A stretch of DNA of 64,000 nt from Sphingomonas sp. IC-11. GTDB taxonomy: Bacteria > Pseudomonadota > Alphaproteobacteria > Sphingomonadales > Sphingomonadaceae. The stretch spans positions 1,636,164-1,700,163 of the forward strand of contig NZ_JAJNDU010000001.1 of NCBI RefSeq assembly GCF_021043365.1, given 5' to 3'. The notes under the pieces were generated by a model. The model saw only the letters and a program-made list of their open reading frames with translations. It had not been told where the DNA came from and ran no database searches. Shown piece after piece: positions 18,205 through 27,853 of this stretch. Numbering within the stretch: the stretch's first letter is position 1; every line of letters starts with the position of its first letter. A program made the translations under genes and the position numbers.

Positions 18205-19497
18205 ATGTCAGCCGCTGTTCATCCGCTCCGCATCGCCAATTACCGCAGTTATTGGCTGGCCCGCCTCGCCAGCACCATTGCGCAATCGGCCCTCGCCATC
18301 GTGCTCGGCTGGCAGGTGTACAGCCTCGCGCGCGAAACCATGGACATCCGGGAGGCCGCCTTCCTGCTCGGCATGATCGGCCTCGCCCAGTTCATTCCCC
18401 TGTTCCTGCTGACGCCGGTCGTGGGATTGATCGCGGACACGATCGATCGCCGCTGGATCGTGCGGGGCACCACCACCCTGCTTGCCGCCAATGTGATGTT
18501 GCTGGGTCTGGCGACGTGGGAGGGATGGATCAGCCTGCCGGTTCTGTTCGGCGCCGCGGTGCTGGTTGGCGTCGCGCGCGCGTTCGCCGGCCCGGCCTAC
18601 GGCGCATTGGCGCCTAACCTTGTCCCGCGCGAAAGCCTGCCCAGCGCGATCGCGCTTGGTTCCATTGCCATGCAGGTCGGGTTCATCGCCGGCCCCAGCG
18701 TGGGCGGCCTCTTGTTCGCGATCGGCCCGATCACCGCTTATGCCGGTATGGCTGCGATGTTCCTGCTCGCGCTGGTCATGTTGCTCACCATCCGCCGCGT
18801 GCCGCAGCCTCCGGCGCAGAAGGACCGGCGCCCGCTCGCCCGGATTGTCGACGGCTTTGCCTATGTGAAGCGCAACCGGCTGGTACAGGCGGCAATCACG
18901 CTGGATCTGTTCGCCGTGCTTCTCGCCGGGGCGACTGCCCTGCTCCCGATCTATGCACGCGACATCCTGCATGTCGGTCCCACCGGTCTTGGCTTGCTGG
19001 CCGCCGGCATGGGGATTGGTGCTTCGCTGACCGGCATCTTCCTGTCCTTTCGTCCGATGACCAGCGATGTCGGGCGCAAGATGCTGATCGCGGTTGTCAT
19101 CTTCGGGCTCGCCATCCTGACGTTCGGGATCTCGAAGAACTTCGTGCTCAGCCTCGCCGCGCTGATTGTGGCGGGCAGCGCAGACATGGTGTCGATGTAC
19201 GTGCGCGGCTCGCTGATCCAGCTTCACACGCCTGATGAAATGCGCGGCCGCGTCAGTGCCGTCAGTCAGCTCACCATTTCCGCCTCCAACGAACTGGGCG
19301 AGGCGGAAAGCGGCCTCATGGCGTCACTGCTTGGCCCCGTCGGCGCCGTGGTGGTTGGCGGCGTCGGCGCGATCGCCGTTACCCTTTTGTGGTCGCGGTT
19401 GTTTCCGGAACTGAAGCAAGCCAAAACCTTTGACCCGCCAGAGGCACCCTTGTCGGTGGTGCCGCCCGAAACCCAGCACGGAGTAGCTCAGCCATGA
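18205..19497 (+). CDS. MFS exporter (EntS/MFS_3-like)
   Basis: The 430-residue protein has twelve predicted membrane segments and the pattern of the MFS_3 (EntS-type) exporters: [25 protein letters not shown] in the first helix, a basic loop DTIDRRWIV between helices 2 and 3, and [22 protein letters not shown] in the C-terminal half. Such proteins export small molecules such as siderophores or drugs; the substrate here is unknown. Its stop overlaps the ATG of cysK (ATGA), so the two are translated together. Confidence 0.88.
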   Translation: MSAAVHPLRIANYRSYWLARLASTIAQSALAIVLGWQVYSLARETMDIREAAFLLGMIGLAQFIPLFLLTPVVGLIADTIDRRWIVRGTTTLLAANVMLLGLATWEGWISLPVLFGAAVLVGVARAFAGPAYGALAPNLVPRESLPSAIALGSIAMQVGFIAGPSVGGLLFAIGPITAYAGMAAMFLLALVMLLTIRRVPQPPAQKDRRPLARIVDGFAYVKRNRLVQAAITLDLFAVLLAGATALLPIYARDILHVGPTGLGLLAAGMGIGASLTGIFLSFRPMTSDVGRKMLIAVVIFGLAILTFGISKNFVLSLAALIVAGSADMVSMYVRGSLIQLHTPDEMRGRVSAVSQLTISASNELGEAESGLMASLLGPVGAVVVGGVGAIAVTLLWSRLFPELKQAKTFDPPEAPLSVVPPETQHGVAQP

Positions 19498-20414
19498 AGG
19501 CGAACACGATCCTCGAGACGATCGGCAACACGCCGCACATTCGCGTGCAGCGGCTGTTCCCGGGATCAGAGGTCTGGATCAAGTCGGAACGGTCGAACCC
19601 AGGGGGCTCGATCAAGGATCGTATCGCACTCGCCATGATCGAGGCAGCGGAGGCATCCGGCGACCTGAAGCCCGGTGGCACGATCATCGAGCCGACCAGC
19701 GGCAACACCGGCATCGGCCTCGCGATGGTGGCCGCGGTGAAGGGCTACAAGCTCGTCCTCGTCATGCCGGAAAGCATGTCGCTGGAACGCCGACGCCTGA
19801 TGCTGGCATATGGTGCGACCTTTGATCTCACCCCACGTGAAAAGGGCATGAAGGGGTCGATCGAACGCGCGCTGGAACTGGTGGAAACCACGCCCAATGC
19901 CTGGATGCCGCAGCAGTTCGAAAATGCCGCAAATATCGACGTTCACGTCCGCACGACGGCACAGGAAATCCTGAACGACTTCCGCGATGCCCCGATCGAC
20001 GTGCTGATCACTGGCGTCGGCACCGGCGGCCATATCACAGGGGTTGCTGAAACCCTGAAGAGGGAATGGCCGAACCTGAAAGTGTTCGCGGTCGAGCCCG
20101 CGGCGTCGCCCGTCATCAGCGGTGGCCAGCCCGGCCCGCACCCCATCCAGGGGATCGGCGCAGGCTTCATTCCGGCAAACCTCCACACTCAGGCGTTGGA
20201 TGGCGTCATTGAGGTGGATGCGAATGTCGCCAAGGACATGGCGCGCCGCGCCGCGCGCGAAGAGGGCATGCTCGTCGGCATCTCCTCGGGCGCTACGCTG
20301 GCGGCGATCCTCCAGAAGCTGCCTGACCTGCCTGACGGTGCCCGCGTCCTTGGTTTCAACTATGACACCGGCGAGCGCTACCTGTCGGTGCCGGAGTTCC
20401 TGCCGGAGGCGTAA
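19494..20414 (+). CDS. cysK: Cysteine synthase A
   Basis: O-acetylserine sulfhydrylase makes cysteine from O-acetylserine and sulfide with pyridoxal phosphate. The 306-residue protein has the PLP lysine Lys41 in [10 protein letters not shown], the substrate loop TSGNTG at 68-73, the phosphate-binding [10 protein letters not shown] at about 178-187 and the C-terminal [10 protein letters not shown] motif. Length is typical of CysK. The start codon overlaps the upstream exporter stop; why an exporter is coupled to cysteine synthesis is unclear, though a thiol or amino-acid export role for the MFS protein would fit. Confidence 0.95.
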   Translation: MKANTILETIGNTPHIRVQRLFPGSEVWIKSERSNPGGSIKDRIALAMIEAAEASGDLKPGGTIIEPTSGNTGIGLAMVAAVKGYKLVLVMPESMSLERRRLMLAYGATFDLTPREKGMKGSIERALELVETTPNAWMPQQFENAANIDVHVRTTAQEILNDFRDAPIDVLITGVGTGGHITGVAETLKREWPNLKVFAVEPAASPVISGGQPGPHPIQGIGAGFIPANLHTQALDGVIEVDANVAKDMARRAAREEGMLVGISSGATLAAILQKLPDLPDGARVLGFNYDTGERYLSVPEFLPEA

Positions 20415-20467
20415 GGCACTGCATTCAGCCGCTGCGATGTCGATCCGAACACGGTTCGCCTTGAACG

Positions 20468-20496
20468 CGTCCTCCCGGGATTGTCTCGGGAGGACG
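20468..20496. terminator. Hairpin after cysK
   Basis: CGTCCTCCCG at 20468-20477 pairs perfectly with CGGGAGGACG at 20487-20496 over a nine-base loop. It lies 53 bases after cysK. No T-run follows, so intrinsic termination is uncertain. Confidence 0.45.
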
Positions 20497-20567
20497 TCGC
20501 GGCTTTGCGCAGCGGCCAGCAGCGCTGTCAGCTTCGCCGCACGGGGAAATTAGGTTAAGCGCGCCCC

Positions 20568-21803
20568 GTGCCGACCTTTCGACCGCTTCACCTCATCCTT
20601 GCTGCCATCGCGCTTGCCGCGATCGCCTTGCCGCTGATCGTCACTCATCTGGTGCCGCACGTTGCCGTTGAGATCGGAGAGCCGATCATCCTTTCACAAC
20701 GCGCTGTTGTTCCCCAGGCCGCGCCACCGCCGGTCGAGCCGGTCGAGTATGCCGAGATCGCGCCGGAGGATGCCCGCGCCATCAACGCCGCCGTTCCGTT
20801 CGTGAAGGGCCCCGTGCCGCCGGCCCGCCCGTTCCGCTTCGTCGGCGGCACGGAGGAATTCGCCCGCGCAACAGATTGCCTCGCCGCCGCGGCTTATTAC
20901 GAGGCTGGCGACGATGCCGTTGGCGAACGCGCCGTCGTTCAGGTCGTCCTGAACCGTCTGCGCCACCCCGCCTTTCCGAAGACGGTCTGCGGCGTGGTTT
21001 TCCAGGGCGCGGAGCGGATCACCGGCTGCCAGTTCACCTTCACCTGCGATGGGGCGCTCCGCCGCACCCCGTCGCCTGCCGCATGGACGCGCGCGCGGGA
21101 CATCGCCGCCAAGGCGCTTCGCGGATCCGTGTACAAGCCGGTTGGCTGGGCAACGCACTATCACACCGACTGGGTGGTGCCTTACTGGAGCTCAAGCCTG
21201 GACAAAATCGCTGAGGTCAACACGCACCTCTTCTTCCGGTGGACTGGCTGGTGGGGCACTGGCCCCGCGTTCAATCGCGGGCAGCAGCCGGGCGAAGCGA
21301 CCATCCCGCAGCTCGCGGCGATTTCGGAATATCACCGCGGCGGCGCCCCCTTGGCTGATGACGTTCAGTTGGCCGAGGCCGTTCCGTTCTTCGGCCGCAC
21401 CCCGGCGCCGCTCGCCGGCGATCGCGACACGTTTCTGACCATGCTCAATCCCTCGCAGGCCGACACTTTCCAGGGGATGGCGCTCGCCTCCTGCGGTGAG
21501 CGGCCGCGCTGCAAGTTCATGGGCTGGACGGAGCCGGACGCCATGGCGTTCACACTCCCGCTCACCCCCGAACAGATGAACGCCATGTCGTTCAGCTACA
21601 TCCGCGATCGCGGCAGCAACTTCGAGCGGGCGCTGTGGAACTGCGAGGAGTTCAAGAAACGGGCCCCCTGCATGAAGCGAATGACCCTTCGTGCCGCTCC
21701 CGCTCCACAAGAGAATGTGCGCGGGCCCGCCGAGCTGGAAGGCGTACGTCGCAAGGCTGATGCCATAGAGCCGCCGCCGGGGAACGCCGCCGGGGTCGAA
21801 TAA
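20568..21803 (+). CDS. SleB-type cell wall hydrolase
   Basis: The 411-residue protein has a single N-terminal hydrophobic segment (LHLILAAIALAAIALPLIVTHLV), so the rest is periplasmic. Residues about 105-230 carry the hydrolase_2 (SleB) domain: CLAAAAYYEAGDDAVGERAV with the catalytic Glu, VVLNRLRHPAFPKTVCGVVFQG, CQFTFTCDG, and GWATHYHTDWVVPYW. This family cuts peptidoglycan, in spore germination in Firmicutes and in general wall turnover in proteobacteria. The C-terminal 150 residues are unassigned. The GTG at 20568 is the only sensible start. Confidence 0.87.
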   Translation: MPTFRPLHLILAAIALAAIALPLIVTHLVPHVAVEIGEPIILSQRAVVPQAAPPPVEPVEYAEIAPEDARAINAAVPFVKGPVPPARPFRFVGGTEEFARATDCLAAAAYYEAGDDAVGERAVVQVVLNRLRHPAFPKTVCGVVFQGAERITGCQFTFTCDGALRRTPSPAAWTRARDIAAKALRGSVYKPVGWATHYHTDWVVPYWSSSLDKIAEVNTHLFFRWTGWWGTGPAFNRGQQPGEATIPQLAAISEYHRGGAPLADDVQLAEAVPFFGRTPAPLAGDRDTFLTMLNPSQADTFQGMALASCGERPRCKFMGWTEPDAMAFTLPLTPEQMNAMSFSYIRDRGSNFERALWNCEEFKKRAPCMKRMTLRAAPAPQENVRGPAELEGVRRKADAIEPPPGNAAGVE

Positions 21804-21901
21804 ACAGGCGGTCCGGCCGATAAATCTCCATCCCGCGCGCCGGCCGCCAGCAAGAGTGCCTCACGAACACAGGAAGGTCGGCAACCCTCACCTGAGAAAA
21901 A

Positions 21902-21934
21902 TCATGCCGGGAAGCGCGAACGCCCCCGGCATGA
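21902..21934 (-). terminator. Intrinsic terminator of the acyl-CoA dehydrogenase operon
   Basis: TCATGCCGGG at 21902-21911 and CCCGGCATGA at 21925-21934 form a ten-base stem. On the minus strand it is followed by ATTTTTCTC, a usable T-run, just beyond the stop of the acyl-CoA dehydrogenase gene. It may also act for the convergent hydrolase gene. Confidence 0.8.
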
Positions 21935-21962
21935 ATTGAACGTCACATCGTACCAACGCTGA

Positions 21963-23759
21963 TCACGCGGCGCGGAACATCTCCGGCGGCAGGGCCATCA
22001 GCGCCTCGGCACCACCCTCGATCTGGCGCCGGAAGGAGCCCGCCTCCGGCAGCACACGCTCGGCAAAGAAGCGTGCGGTCACCAGCTTCGCTTCGAGGAA
22101 CGCAGCATCACCCTCGCCCGCGTCCTTCAGCGCCGCCGCAGCCACCGCCATGCGCAGCCACATGAGGCCGACCGACACGACACCCAGCAGATGCATGTAG
22201 GGCACGGCACCAGCACCGATGTTGTTCGGGTTGGAGATGTTACCCATGAACCACATGGTCGCGGCCTGTAGCTCACCCAGCGCCTTCTCGAGGCGGGTGG
22301 CCAGATCGGCCGCCGGGCCGCTCTTCGCCGCCGCGCATTCCTGCGCCACGATCTTGAAGAATAGCTGGATTGCGCGGCCACCATTCATCGCCAGCTTGCG
22401 GCCCACGAGGTCCATCGCCTGCACGCCATTGGTGCCTTCGTAGATCATCGCGATGCGCGCATCGCGGACGTACTGCTCCATCCCCCACTCCTGGATGTAG
22501 CCGTGGCCGCCATAGACCTGCTGCGCATCGGTCGCGATCTGGTAGCCCTTGTCGGTGCCGACACCCTTGATGACTGGGGTCAGCAGCCCAATCAGATCAG
22601 CCGCTTCCTGGCGTGCGGCCTCGTCCTCGGCATTATGCTCGAGATCCACCTGAAGCGCGCCCCACAGGCAGAGCGCACGCAGACCCTCCAGCCACGCCTT
22701 CCCGTTCATCAACATGCGGCGGACGTCCGGATGGACGAACAGCGTGTCTGCCTTCTCGTCAGGCTCGGCAGCACCGGTCAGCGCCCGGCCCTGGCGGCGA
22801 TCCTCGGCGTACTGCACCGCATTCTGATAGGCCGTCTCGCCGACCGCGAGGCCTTGCAGGCCGACACCGAGACGCGCCGCGTTCATCATGATGAACATGG
22901 CGGCCAGACCCTTCATCTCCTCACCGACGAGCCAGCCGGTCGCGCCGTCATAGTTGAGGACGCAGGTGGCGTTGCCGTGAATGCCCATCTTGTGCTCGAT
23001 CGAGCCGCAGGAGACGGCGTTGCGCTCGCCCAGCGAACCGTCGTCGTTCACCATCACCTTAGGCACCACGAACAGGCTGATGCCCTTCGAACTGTCCGGC
23101 GCGCCCGGCGTCTTGGCGAGGACGAGGTGGATGATGTTCTCGGTCAGGTCATGCTCGCCGGCCGAGATGAAGATCTTGGTGCCGGTGATCTTGTACGAAC
23201 CGTCAGCCTGCGGCTCGGCGCGGGTGCGGATGAGGCCCAGGTCCGTGCCGCACTGCGGCTCGGTCAGGTTCATGGTGCCGCCCCATTCGCCGGACACCAT
23301 CTTGGGCAGATACTTCTCCTGCTGCTCCGGCGAGCCCTTCGCCACCAGCGCCGCGATGGCGCCATGCGCCAGGCCCGGGTACATGGCGAACGCCATGTTG
23401 GAGGAGATCATATATTCCTGGAACGCGGTCGAGATGACATGCGGCATCCCCTGCCCGCCGAACGCTTCCGGCGCGGACAGCGTGCCCCAGCCGGACTCGA
23501 CGAACTGCTTGTACGCTTCCTTGAAACCGGCCGGCGTCGTGACCGATCCGTCCTCATGCCGGGTGCAGCCTTCCTGGTCGCCCGACTGGTTCAGCGGGAA
23601 CAGCACCTCGGCAACGAAGCGCCCGCCTTCTTCCAGCACGGCGTCCACCGTGTCCGGCGTCGCTGCGGCAAAGCCGGGCACGTTGGCGTAGCGGGACAGG
23701 CCGACGACATGCTCCAGGACGAAGCGGGTGTCGCGCACCGGCGGTGTATATTGCGGCAT
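21963..23759 (-). CDS. Acyl-CoA dehydrogenase, ~600-residue DmdC-like type
   Basis: FAD-dependent dehydrogenases of this family introduce a trans double bond in acyl-CoA thioesters. The 598-residue protein has the three-part acyl-CoA dehydrogenase fold (MNLTEPQCGTDLGLIRT; GTKIFISAGEHDLTENI; AARLGVGLQGLAVGETAYQNAVQYA; QVYGGHGYIQEWGMEQYVRDARIAMIYEGTNGVQAMDLVGRKL with the catalytic-region Glu) plus the extra C-terminal helical domain of the larger subfamily. It starts MPQYTPPVRDTRFVLEHVV, typical of that subfamily, which includes methylmercaptopropionyl-CoA dehydrogenases; the true substrate may be a long-chain acyl-CoA. The MerR gene lies six bases upstream on the same strand. Confidence 0.93.
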   Translation of the reverse strand: MPQYTPPVRDTRFVLEHVVGLSRYANVPGFAAATPDTVDAVLEEGGRFVAEVLFPLNQSGDQEGCTRHEDGSVTTPAGFKEAYKQFVESGWGTLSAPEAFGGQGMPHVISTAFQEYMISSNMAFAMYPGLAHGAIAALVAKGSPEQQEKYLPKMVSGEWGGTMNLTEPQCGTDLGLIRTRAEPQADGSYKITGTKIFISAGEHDLTENIIHLVLAKTPGAPDSSKGISLFVVPKVMVNDDGSLGERNAVSCGSIEHKMGIHGNATCVLNYDGATGWLVGEEMKGLAAMFIMMNAARLGVGLQGLAVGETAYQNAVQYAEDRRQGRALTGAAEPDEKADTLFVHPDVRRMLMNGKAWLEGLRALCLWGALQVDLEHNAEDEAARQEAADLIGLLTPVIKGVGTDKGYQIATDAQQVYGGHGYIQEWGMEQYVRDARIAMIYEGTNGVQAMDLVGRKLAMNGGRAIQLFFKIVAQECAAAKSGPAADLATRLEKALGELQAATMWFMGNISNPNNIGAGAVPYMHLLGVVSVGLMWLRMAVAAAALKDAGEGDAAFLEAKLVTARFFAERVLPEAGSFRRQIEGGAEALMALPPEMFRAA

Positions 23760-23765
23760 GAGGGG

Positions 23766-24182
23766 TCAGTCCTTGTTTTCGGGATAGTCGATCAGGGAAA
23801 CGAAGTCTTCTAGCTCGGCGATGGCGGCGTCGAGGTCGCGCTTTTGGGCGTTCAGCGCGTCAATGCGAGCGCGACAACGCGCGATGGTGACGGCGCGCTG
23901 CGTGTGCCGCCCGTCGCCGATGTCATAAAGGTCGATCATCTCGCGGATCTCGGCGAGGCTGAAACCCACGCGCTTGCCGCGCAGGATCCAGGCGAGCCGG
24001 GCGCGATCACGATGCGAATAAATCCGCGCCGTGCCGCGCCGCTCCGGCGCAATCAGCCCCTCGTCCTCGTAGAAGCGCAATGCACGAGGCGTCACGCTGA
24101 ACTCGGCGGCGAGATCGCTGATGGTGAAGTGGGTTCGATCCGCGCGGGGCGGAAGCGAGTCAAAAACGCCAGCAACCGACAT
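23766..24182 (-). CDS. MerR-family transcriptional regulator (LiuR-like)
   Basis: The 138-residue protein has the MerR winged helix: FTISDLAAEFSVTPRALRFYEDEGLIAPERRGTARIYSHRDRARL (about 18-62), followed by a coiled-coil dimerisation helix RCRARIDALNAQKRDLDAAIAELEDF. There are no metal-binding cysteines beyond Cys in the coiled coil, so it belongs to the non-metal branch, as do LiuR-type regulators of acyl-CoA degradation. Placement immediately ahead of an acyl-CoA dehydrogenase in one transcript strongly suggests that it controls this gene and probably itself. Confidence 0.9.
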   Translation of the reverse strand: MSVAGVFDSLPPRADRTHFTISDLAAEFSVTPRALRFYEDEGLIAPERRGTARIYSHRDRARLAWILRGKRVGFSLAEIREMIDLYDIGDGRHTQRAVTIARCRARIDALNAQKRDLDAAIAELEDFVSLIDYPENKD

Positions 24183-24214
24183 GCCGGATCATCTAACTTC
24201 CGCTTACGTGAACG

Positions 24215-24721
24215 TCAACCGCAGAGCGGCTGCTTGTCAGGTCCTCGCATGGCGCGTGCCTCGGCCTCCGCGTCGCTCAACCGGCTGGCGCTCAGCGCTG
24301 TCAGCGTTGCGCGGCCAGTGCAGCGGGTGTCGCAGGCGCTGGGAAGGGTCGCGGGGAAGGACACTCGCCCGCCGTCGAAATCTGCCTCGAACGTGCATTC
24401 GTCGCCGAACTCGAACCGCAGCTTGGTGCGCCCGCTGGCTGTGCCCCGCGCAACGCAGCTTTGGCGATCGCCATAGTCGACGCTGGCGCCCACGCGGTAG
24501 CCACCCTCCTGGGGCACGATGCAGACACGGTCGGTTTCGGAGGCATACGCGCCTACCGGATTCAGCTTTGCCGGATCAGTGACGATGCCTGCATCTATGG
24601 CCGCTTGCTCCAGCGCCGCTCCTGCCCCGGCGCCGCCAACGCCATCTGCCGCATCCGGTTTGCCCCGTTCACAACCGGCAAGCAAAAGGCCAATCGCCAG
24701 CGCGGCCGGCACTGCTCTCAA
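24215..24721 (-). CDS. Putative lipoprotein overlapping the hisI stop
   Basis: The 168-residue protein starts with a short signal ([17 protein letters not shown]) ending in a lipobox LAGC, then a Gly/Ala linker and a soluble domain with paired cysteines ([34 protein letters not shown]). I do not recognise the domain. The start is a TTG at 24721 whose last bases overlap the TGA of hisI (TTGA), with a GGAG ribosome site eight bases upstream inside hisI; a GTG at 24712 is the alternative. The frame extends further upstream through hisI but that part is not lipoprotein-like. Translational coupling to hisI is likely. Confidence 0.75.
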   Translation of the reverse strand: MRAVPAALAIGLLLAGCERGKPDAADGVGGAGAGAALEQAAIDAGIVTDPAKLNPVGAYASETDRVCIVPQEGGYRVGASVDYGDRQSCVARGTASGRTKLRFEFGDECTFEADFDGGRVSFPATLPSACDTRCTGRATLTALSASRLSDAEAEARAMRGPDKQPLCG

Positions 24722-25080
24722 CCGACGCGCTCCAGCCCGTCGGGCACGATGCGGCGATAGAAGCAGGATCGCGCACCTGTGTGGCAGGCAGGGCCCGCCG
24801 GCTCTGCAATGATCCAGATGGCATCCTGGTCGCAATCGATCCGCATCTCACGCACGCTCAGCACATGGCCCGAGGTCTCGCCCTTCACCCAAAGCGACTG
24901 GCGGCTACGCGACCAGAACGTCGCCTTCCCGGTCTCGCGAGTCGCCGCGAGCGCCTCGGCATTCATATGCGCGACCATCAGCAACTCGCCCGTGGCTGAA
25001 TCGGTCACAACGGCGGTCACCAGGCCCGCCGCATCATATTTGGGATCAAGGGCCAGGCCCTGTTCGCGCGCATCAGTCAT
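24718..25080 (-). CDS. hisI: Phosphoribosyl-AMP cyclohydrolase
   Basis: HisI opens the purine ring of phosphoribosyl-AMP, the third step of histidine synthesis. The 120-residue protein has the family core [23 protein letters not shown], the metal-binding DCDQDAIW and the two zinc-ligand cysteines in [13 protein letters not shown]. It is the single-domain HisI form without a fused HisE. No other his gene is nearby, so it is a solitary his locus. Followed by an overlapping lipoprotein gene. Confidence 0.95.
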   Translation of the reverse strand: MTDAREQGLALDPKYDAAGLVTAVVTDSATGELLMVAHMNAEALAATRETGKATFWSRSRQSLWVKGETSGHVLSVREMRIDCDQDAIWIIAEPAGPACHTGARSCFYRRIVPDGLERVG

Positions 25081-25142
25081 GGCGCGCTCTTATCCGGGCG
25101 GCGGGGCGAATCGCCAGCCTGGTTGTCCGCTGTCGGGCGGGA

Positions 25143-25394
25143 TCACTTGTGGTTGCGGATCGCGTCTACCAATTCCGCCTTGTTCATCTTTGATCGACCC
25201 TGGATGCCGATTTCCTGCGCTTCTTCGTACAGGTCGTCCTTGGTTCGCTCCTCCAGGCGAGTGCTGCGGTGATCGAGGGACCCGTTCGCCTTCGCATTCG
25301 CGATTCGCGCTGCCTTTTCCTTTGATTCGCCCTTTTTGCGCAGCTCCTCGTACAGCCGGTCGTCCTTGATTTGCGCGCCGTGATCTTTGGCCAT
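25143..25394 (-). CDS. Rho N-terminal-domain-like small protein
   Basis: The 83-residue product (MAKDHGAQIKDDRLYEELRKK...) is highly charged. Its N-terminal half has a KGESKEKAARIANAKAN motif, and the C-terminal half RTKDDLYEEAQEIGIQGRSKMNKAELVDAIRNHK is a SAP/Rho-N-like helix-extended-loop-helix. Proteins of this design are common in sphingomonads and rhizobia and are often named plasmid stabilisation or Rho termination factor-like; function is unproven. The ATG at 25394 has a clear AGGAGA ribosome site. It is divergent from purF. Confidence 0.85.
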   Translation of the reverse strand: MAKDHGAQIKDDRLYEELRKKGESKEKAARIANAKANGSLDHRSTRLEERTKDDLYEEAQEIGIQGRSKMNKAELVDAIRNHK

Positions 25395-25506
25395 TGGCTG
25401 TCTCCTCTCGCGCGCAAACAACCGATCGACGATCCATTCGCTCCGCCCCCATGACAAATCGGCGACAAGCGCTATATGGACCGCGCACGACGCGAGCCCC
25501 CACGCC

Positions 25507-26964
25507 ATGCTGACCACCAATCCTTTCGACGACGACCATCTGCACGAGGAGTGCGGCATCTTTGGAGCCTCCGGCTCCGATGGTGCAGCTGCCCTGGTTG
25601 CGCTTGGGCTTCATGCCCTGCAGCACCGCGGCCAGGAGGCCGCCGGCATCACCTCCTTTGATGGCACCAACTTCCATACCAAGAAGGCGATGGGCCACGT
25701 CGCCGGCAATTTCGACAGCGAGGCCGTGATCGGTGCGCTGCCGGGCAAGGTTGCCTGTGGCCACGTCCGCTATTCCACCACCGGCGAAACAGCGCTGCGC
25801 AACGTCCAGCCGCTGTATGCCGAGTTGGCCAGTGGCGGCTTCGCGGTGGCGCACAATGGCAACATTTCCAATGCCATGAAGGTGCGGCGCGAGCTGATCC
25901 GGCGCGGTTCGATCTTTCAGTCGACCAGCGATACCGAAACGATCATCCACCTGGTCGCGACATCCAACTACCGCACCCTGCTCGATCGCTTCATCGATGC
26001 GCTGAAGCAGGTGGAAGGCGCCTATGCGCTGATCGTGATGACGCCGGAGGGCATGATTGCCTGCCGCGATCCGCTCGGCATCCGCCCGCTTGTCATGGGC
26101 AAGCTCAACGATTCGATCATCTTCGCCAGCGAGACCGTGGCGCTTGACGTGGTCGGCGCGGAGTTCGTCCGCACGGTGGAGCCGGGCGAGCTGGTGATCG
26201 TGCAGGGCACGGAAATGCGTTCGATCCGCCCCTTCGGACCCGTCGCCCCGCGCCCGTGCATCTTCGAATGGGTCTATTTCTCCCGCCCCGACTCGATCGT
26301 GGACGATCACTCCGTCTATTCCGTCCGCAAATCGATCGGGCAGCAGCTCGCCATCGAAGCGCCGGTCGAGGCTGATCTCGTCATCCCGGTCCCTGATTCG
26401 GGCGTCCCCGCCGCGATCGGCTATGCGCAGGAAAGTGGGATCCCGTTTGAGCTCGGCATCATCCGTTCGCATTATGTCGGCCGCACCTTCATCCAGCCGG
26501 GTGACAAGGTCCGCCATCTCGGCGTCAAGCTGAAGCACAATGCCAATCGCGCGCTCATCCAGGGCAAGCGGGTCGTGCTGATCGACGATTCCATCGTCCG
26601 CGGCACCACCAGCCTCAAGATCGTTCAGATGATGCGCGAGGCCGGTGCGGCGGAAGTGCACATGCGCATCGCCAGCCCGCCGACGAAGCACAGCTGCTTC
26701 TACGGCGTCGACACGCCGGAACGCGCCAAGCTGCTGGCGGCAACCCATGATCTCGGCGCGATGACCGACTTCATCCATGCCGATAGCCTCGCCTTCGTGT
26801 CGATCGACGGCCTGTACAAGGCGCTGGGGCAAAAGGGCCGGTCGCAATTTCGCCCCGGTTATTGCGACGCCTGCTTCACCGGCGATTACCCGACCACGTT
26901 GACCGACCATGACGATACTGCCGCCGTGGATCAGTTCGCGATGCTCGAGGAACGCGTCGCCTAA
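25507..26964 (+). CDS. purF: Amidophosphoribosyltransferase
   Basis: PurF commits PRPP to purine synthesis by transferring ammonia from glutamine. The 485-residue protein is made as a precursor: a 15-residue propeptide precedes Cys16 in EECGIFG, which must become the N-terminal nucleophile after processing. The class II glutaminase domain follows ([21 protein letters not shown]), then the phosphoribosyltransferase domain with the PRPP loop [14 protein letters not shown] and the iron-sulfur-type cysteines in [11 protein letters not shown] and [11 protein letters not shown]. The ATG at 25507 was chosen because earlier in-frame starts would give an unrelated 40-residue leader. Confidence 0.97.
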   Translation: MLTTNPFDDDHLHEECGIFGASGSDGAAALVALGLHALQHRGQEAAGITSFDGTNFHTKKAMGHVAGNFDSEAVIGALPGKVACGHVRYSTTGETALRNVQPLYAELASGGFAVAHNGNISNAMKVRRELIRRGSIFQSTSDTETIIHLVATSNYRTLLDRFIDALKQVEGAYALIVMTPEGMIACRDPLGIRPLVMGKLNDSIIFASETVALDVVGAEFVRTVEPGELVIVQGTEMRSIRPFGPVAPRPCIFEWVYFSRPDSIVDDHSVYSVRKSIGQQLAIEAPVEADLVIPVPDSGVPAAIGYAQESGIPFELGIIRSHYVGRTFIQPGDKVRHLGVKLKHNANRALIQGKRVVLIDDSIVRGTTSLKIVQMMREAGAAEVHMRIASPPTKHSCFYGVDTPERAKLLAATHDLGAMTDFIHADSLAFVSIDGLYKALGQKGRSQFRPGYCDACFTGDYPTTLTDHDDTAAVDQFAMLEERVA

Positions 26965-26972
26965 CCACCTTG

Positions 26973-26997
26973 GCGTGCCCTCGCCTCGAGGGCACGC
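26973..26997. terminator. Perfect hairpin between purF and SDR gene
   Basis: GCGTGCCCTCG at 26973-26983 pairs with CGAGGGCACGC at 26987-26997 with a three-base loop. It lies eight bases after the purF stop and has no T-run, so it may stop or protect the purF mRNA 3' end. Confidence 0.55.
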
Positions 26998-27042
26998 ATC
27001 GGGTTCCCGCCGGCGCGCGGACCCGCCTGCCTGGGATTCTGG

Positions 27043-27753
27043 ATGAACAAGCCGCTTGAGAACAAACTCGCCCTCGTCACTGGCGCGAGCCGCGGGATCG
27101 GCGCCGCCACGGCAATCGCCCTTGCCGCACAGGGAGCCCATGTTGTCGTCACTGCCCGTACGGCGAAGGCGCTGGAGGAAGTCGAGCAGACGATCTTCGA
27201 CGCTGGTGGCTCGGCCACGATTGCTCCGCTTGATCTGACGGAAAAGGACTCGATCGCCCGGCTCGCCGCCGCGATTTCCGAACGGTGGAAGGCGCTGGAC
27301 GTGATGGTGCTCAACGCTGCCACGCTCGGCACGCTCGCCGCGGTGCCTGCGATCGACGCGAAGGAGCTCGCCGCCGTCCTGACGCTGAACGTCTCGGCCC
27401 AGGCCGCGCTCATCCAGGCCTTCGACCCGCTCCTTCGTCAATCCGACGCTGGCAAGGTGATCGGCGTCACCTCGTCCGTCGGGCGCAAGCCGCGCGCGTA
27501 CTGGGGCGCTTATGGCGCGTCGAAGGCGGCGTTCGAAACGCTGCTCGGCGCCTATGGGGACGAGGTCTCCGAAATCAGCCGCGTGCGGACCGCGATTATC
27601 GATCCGGGTGCCACCCGCACGAAGATGCGCGCCCGCGCCTATCCCGGCGAAGATCCGGCATCGGTGAAGCCGCCGGAAGCGGTGGCGGATCACATTACGG
27701 CGCTCGTAATCAACGGCTTCGAAACCGGCCTCTGGGAACGGGTTCCCGGCTGA
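27043..27753 (+). CDS. Short-chain dehydrogenase/reductase
   Basis: The 236-residue protein is a classical SDR: cofactor loop TGASRGIGAATA at about 15-26, an NAA-type motif (VLNAATLG), and a catalytic Ser followed by YGASK (Tyr-xxx-Lys) at about 157-161. Arg in the RTAKAL region after the second strand suggests NADP(H). Substrate is unknown; similar small SDRs near purF occur in sphingomonads. The ATG at 27043 lies 78 bases after purF and a hairpin intervenes, so it may or may not share the purF transcript. Confidence 0.87.
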   Translation: MNKPLENKLALVTGASRGIGAATAIALAAQGAHVVVTARTAKALEEVEQTIFDAGGSATIAPLDLTEKDSIARLAAAISERWKALDVMVLNAATLGTLAAVPAIDAKELAAVLTLNVSAQAALIQAFDPLLRQSDAGKVIGVTSSVGRKPRAYWGAYGASKAAFETLLGAYGDEVSEISRVRTAIIDPGATRTKMRARAYPGEDPASVKPPEAVADHITALVINGFETGLWERVPG

Positions 27754-27763
27754 TCGACCTCCT

Positions 27764-27789
27764 GCCCGACGCGATCAGTCGCGTCGGGC
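27764..27789. terminator. Hairpin between convergent SDR and serine hydrolase genes
   Basis: GCCCGACGCGA at 27764-27774 and TCGCGTCGGGC at 27779-27789 form a perfect 11-base stem with a four-base TCAG loop. No T-run on either strand. Position between convergent genes fits a shared terminator. Confidence 0.5.
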
Positions 27790-27853
27790 GGACTACCGCC
27801 AGGGCAGCGCGCGCATCAGCGCCGCTCCCGCGGCTTGCTACGCTACTGAGCCG

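Noticed and set aside
16295..18376. 693-codon plus-strand frame across pdhA and pdhB
   Set aside because: It is antisense to two conserved subunits and contains no recognisable domain.
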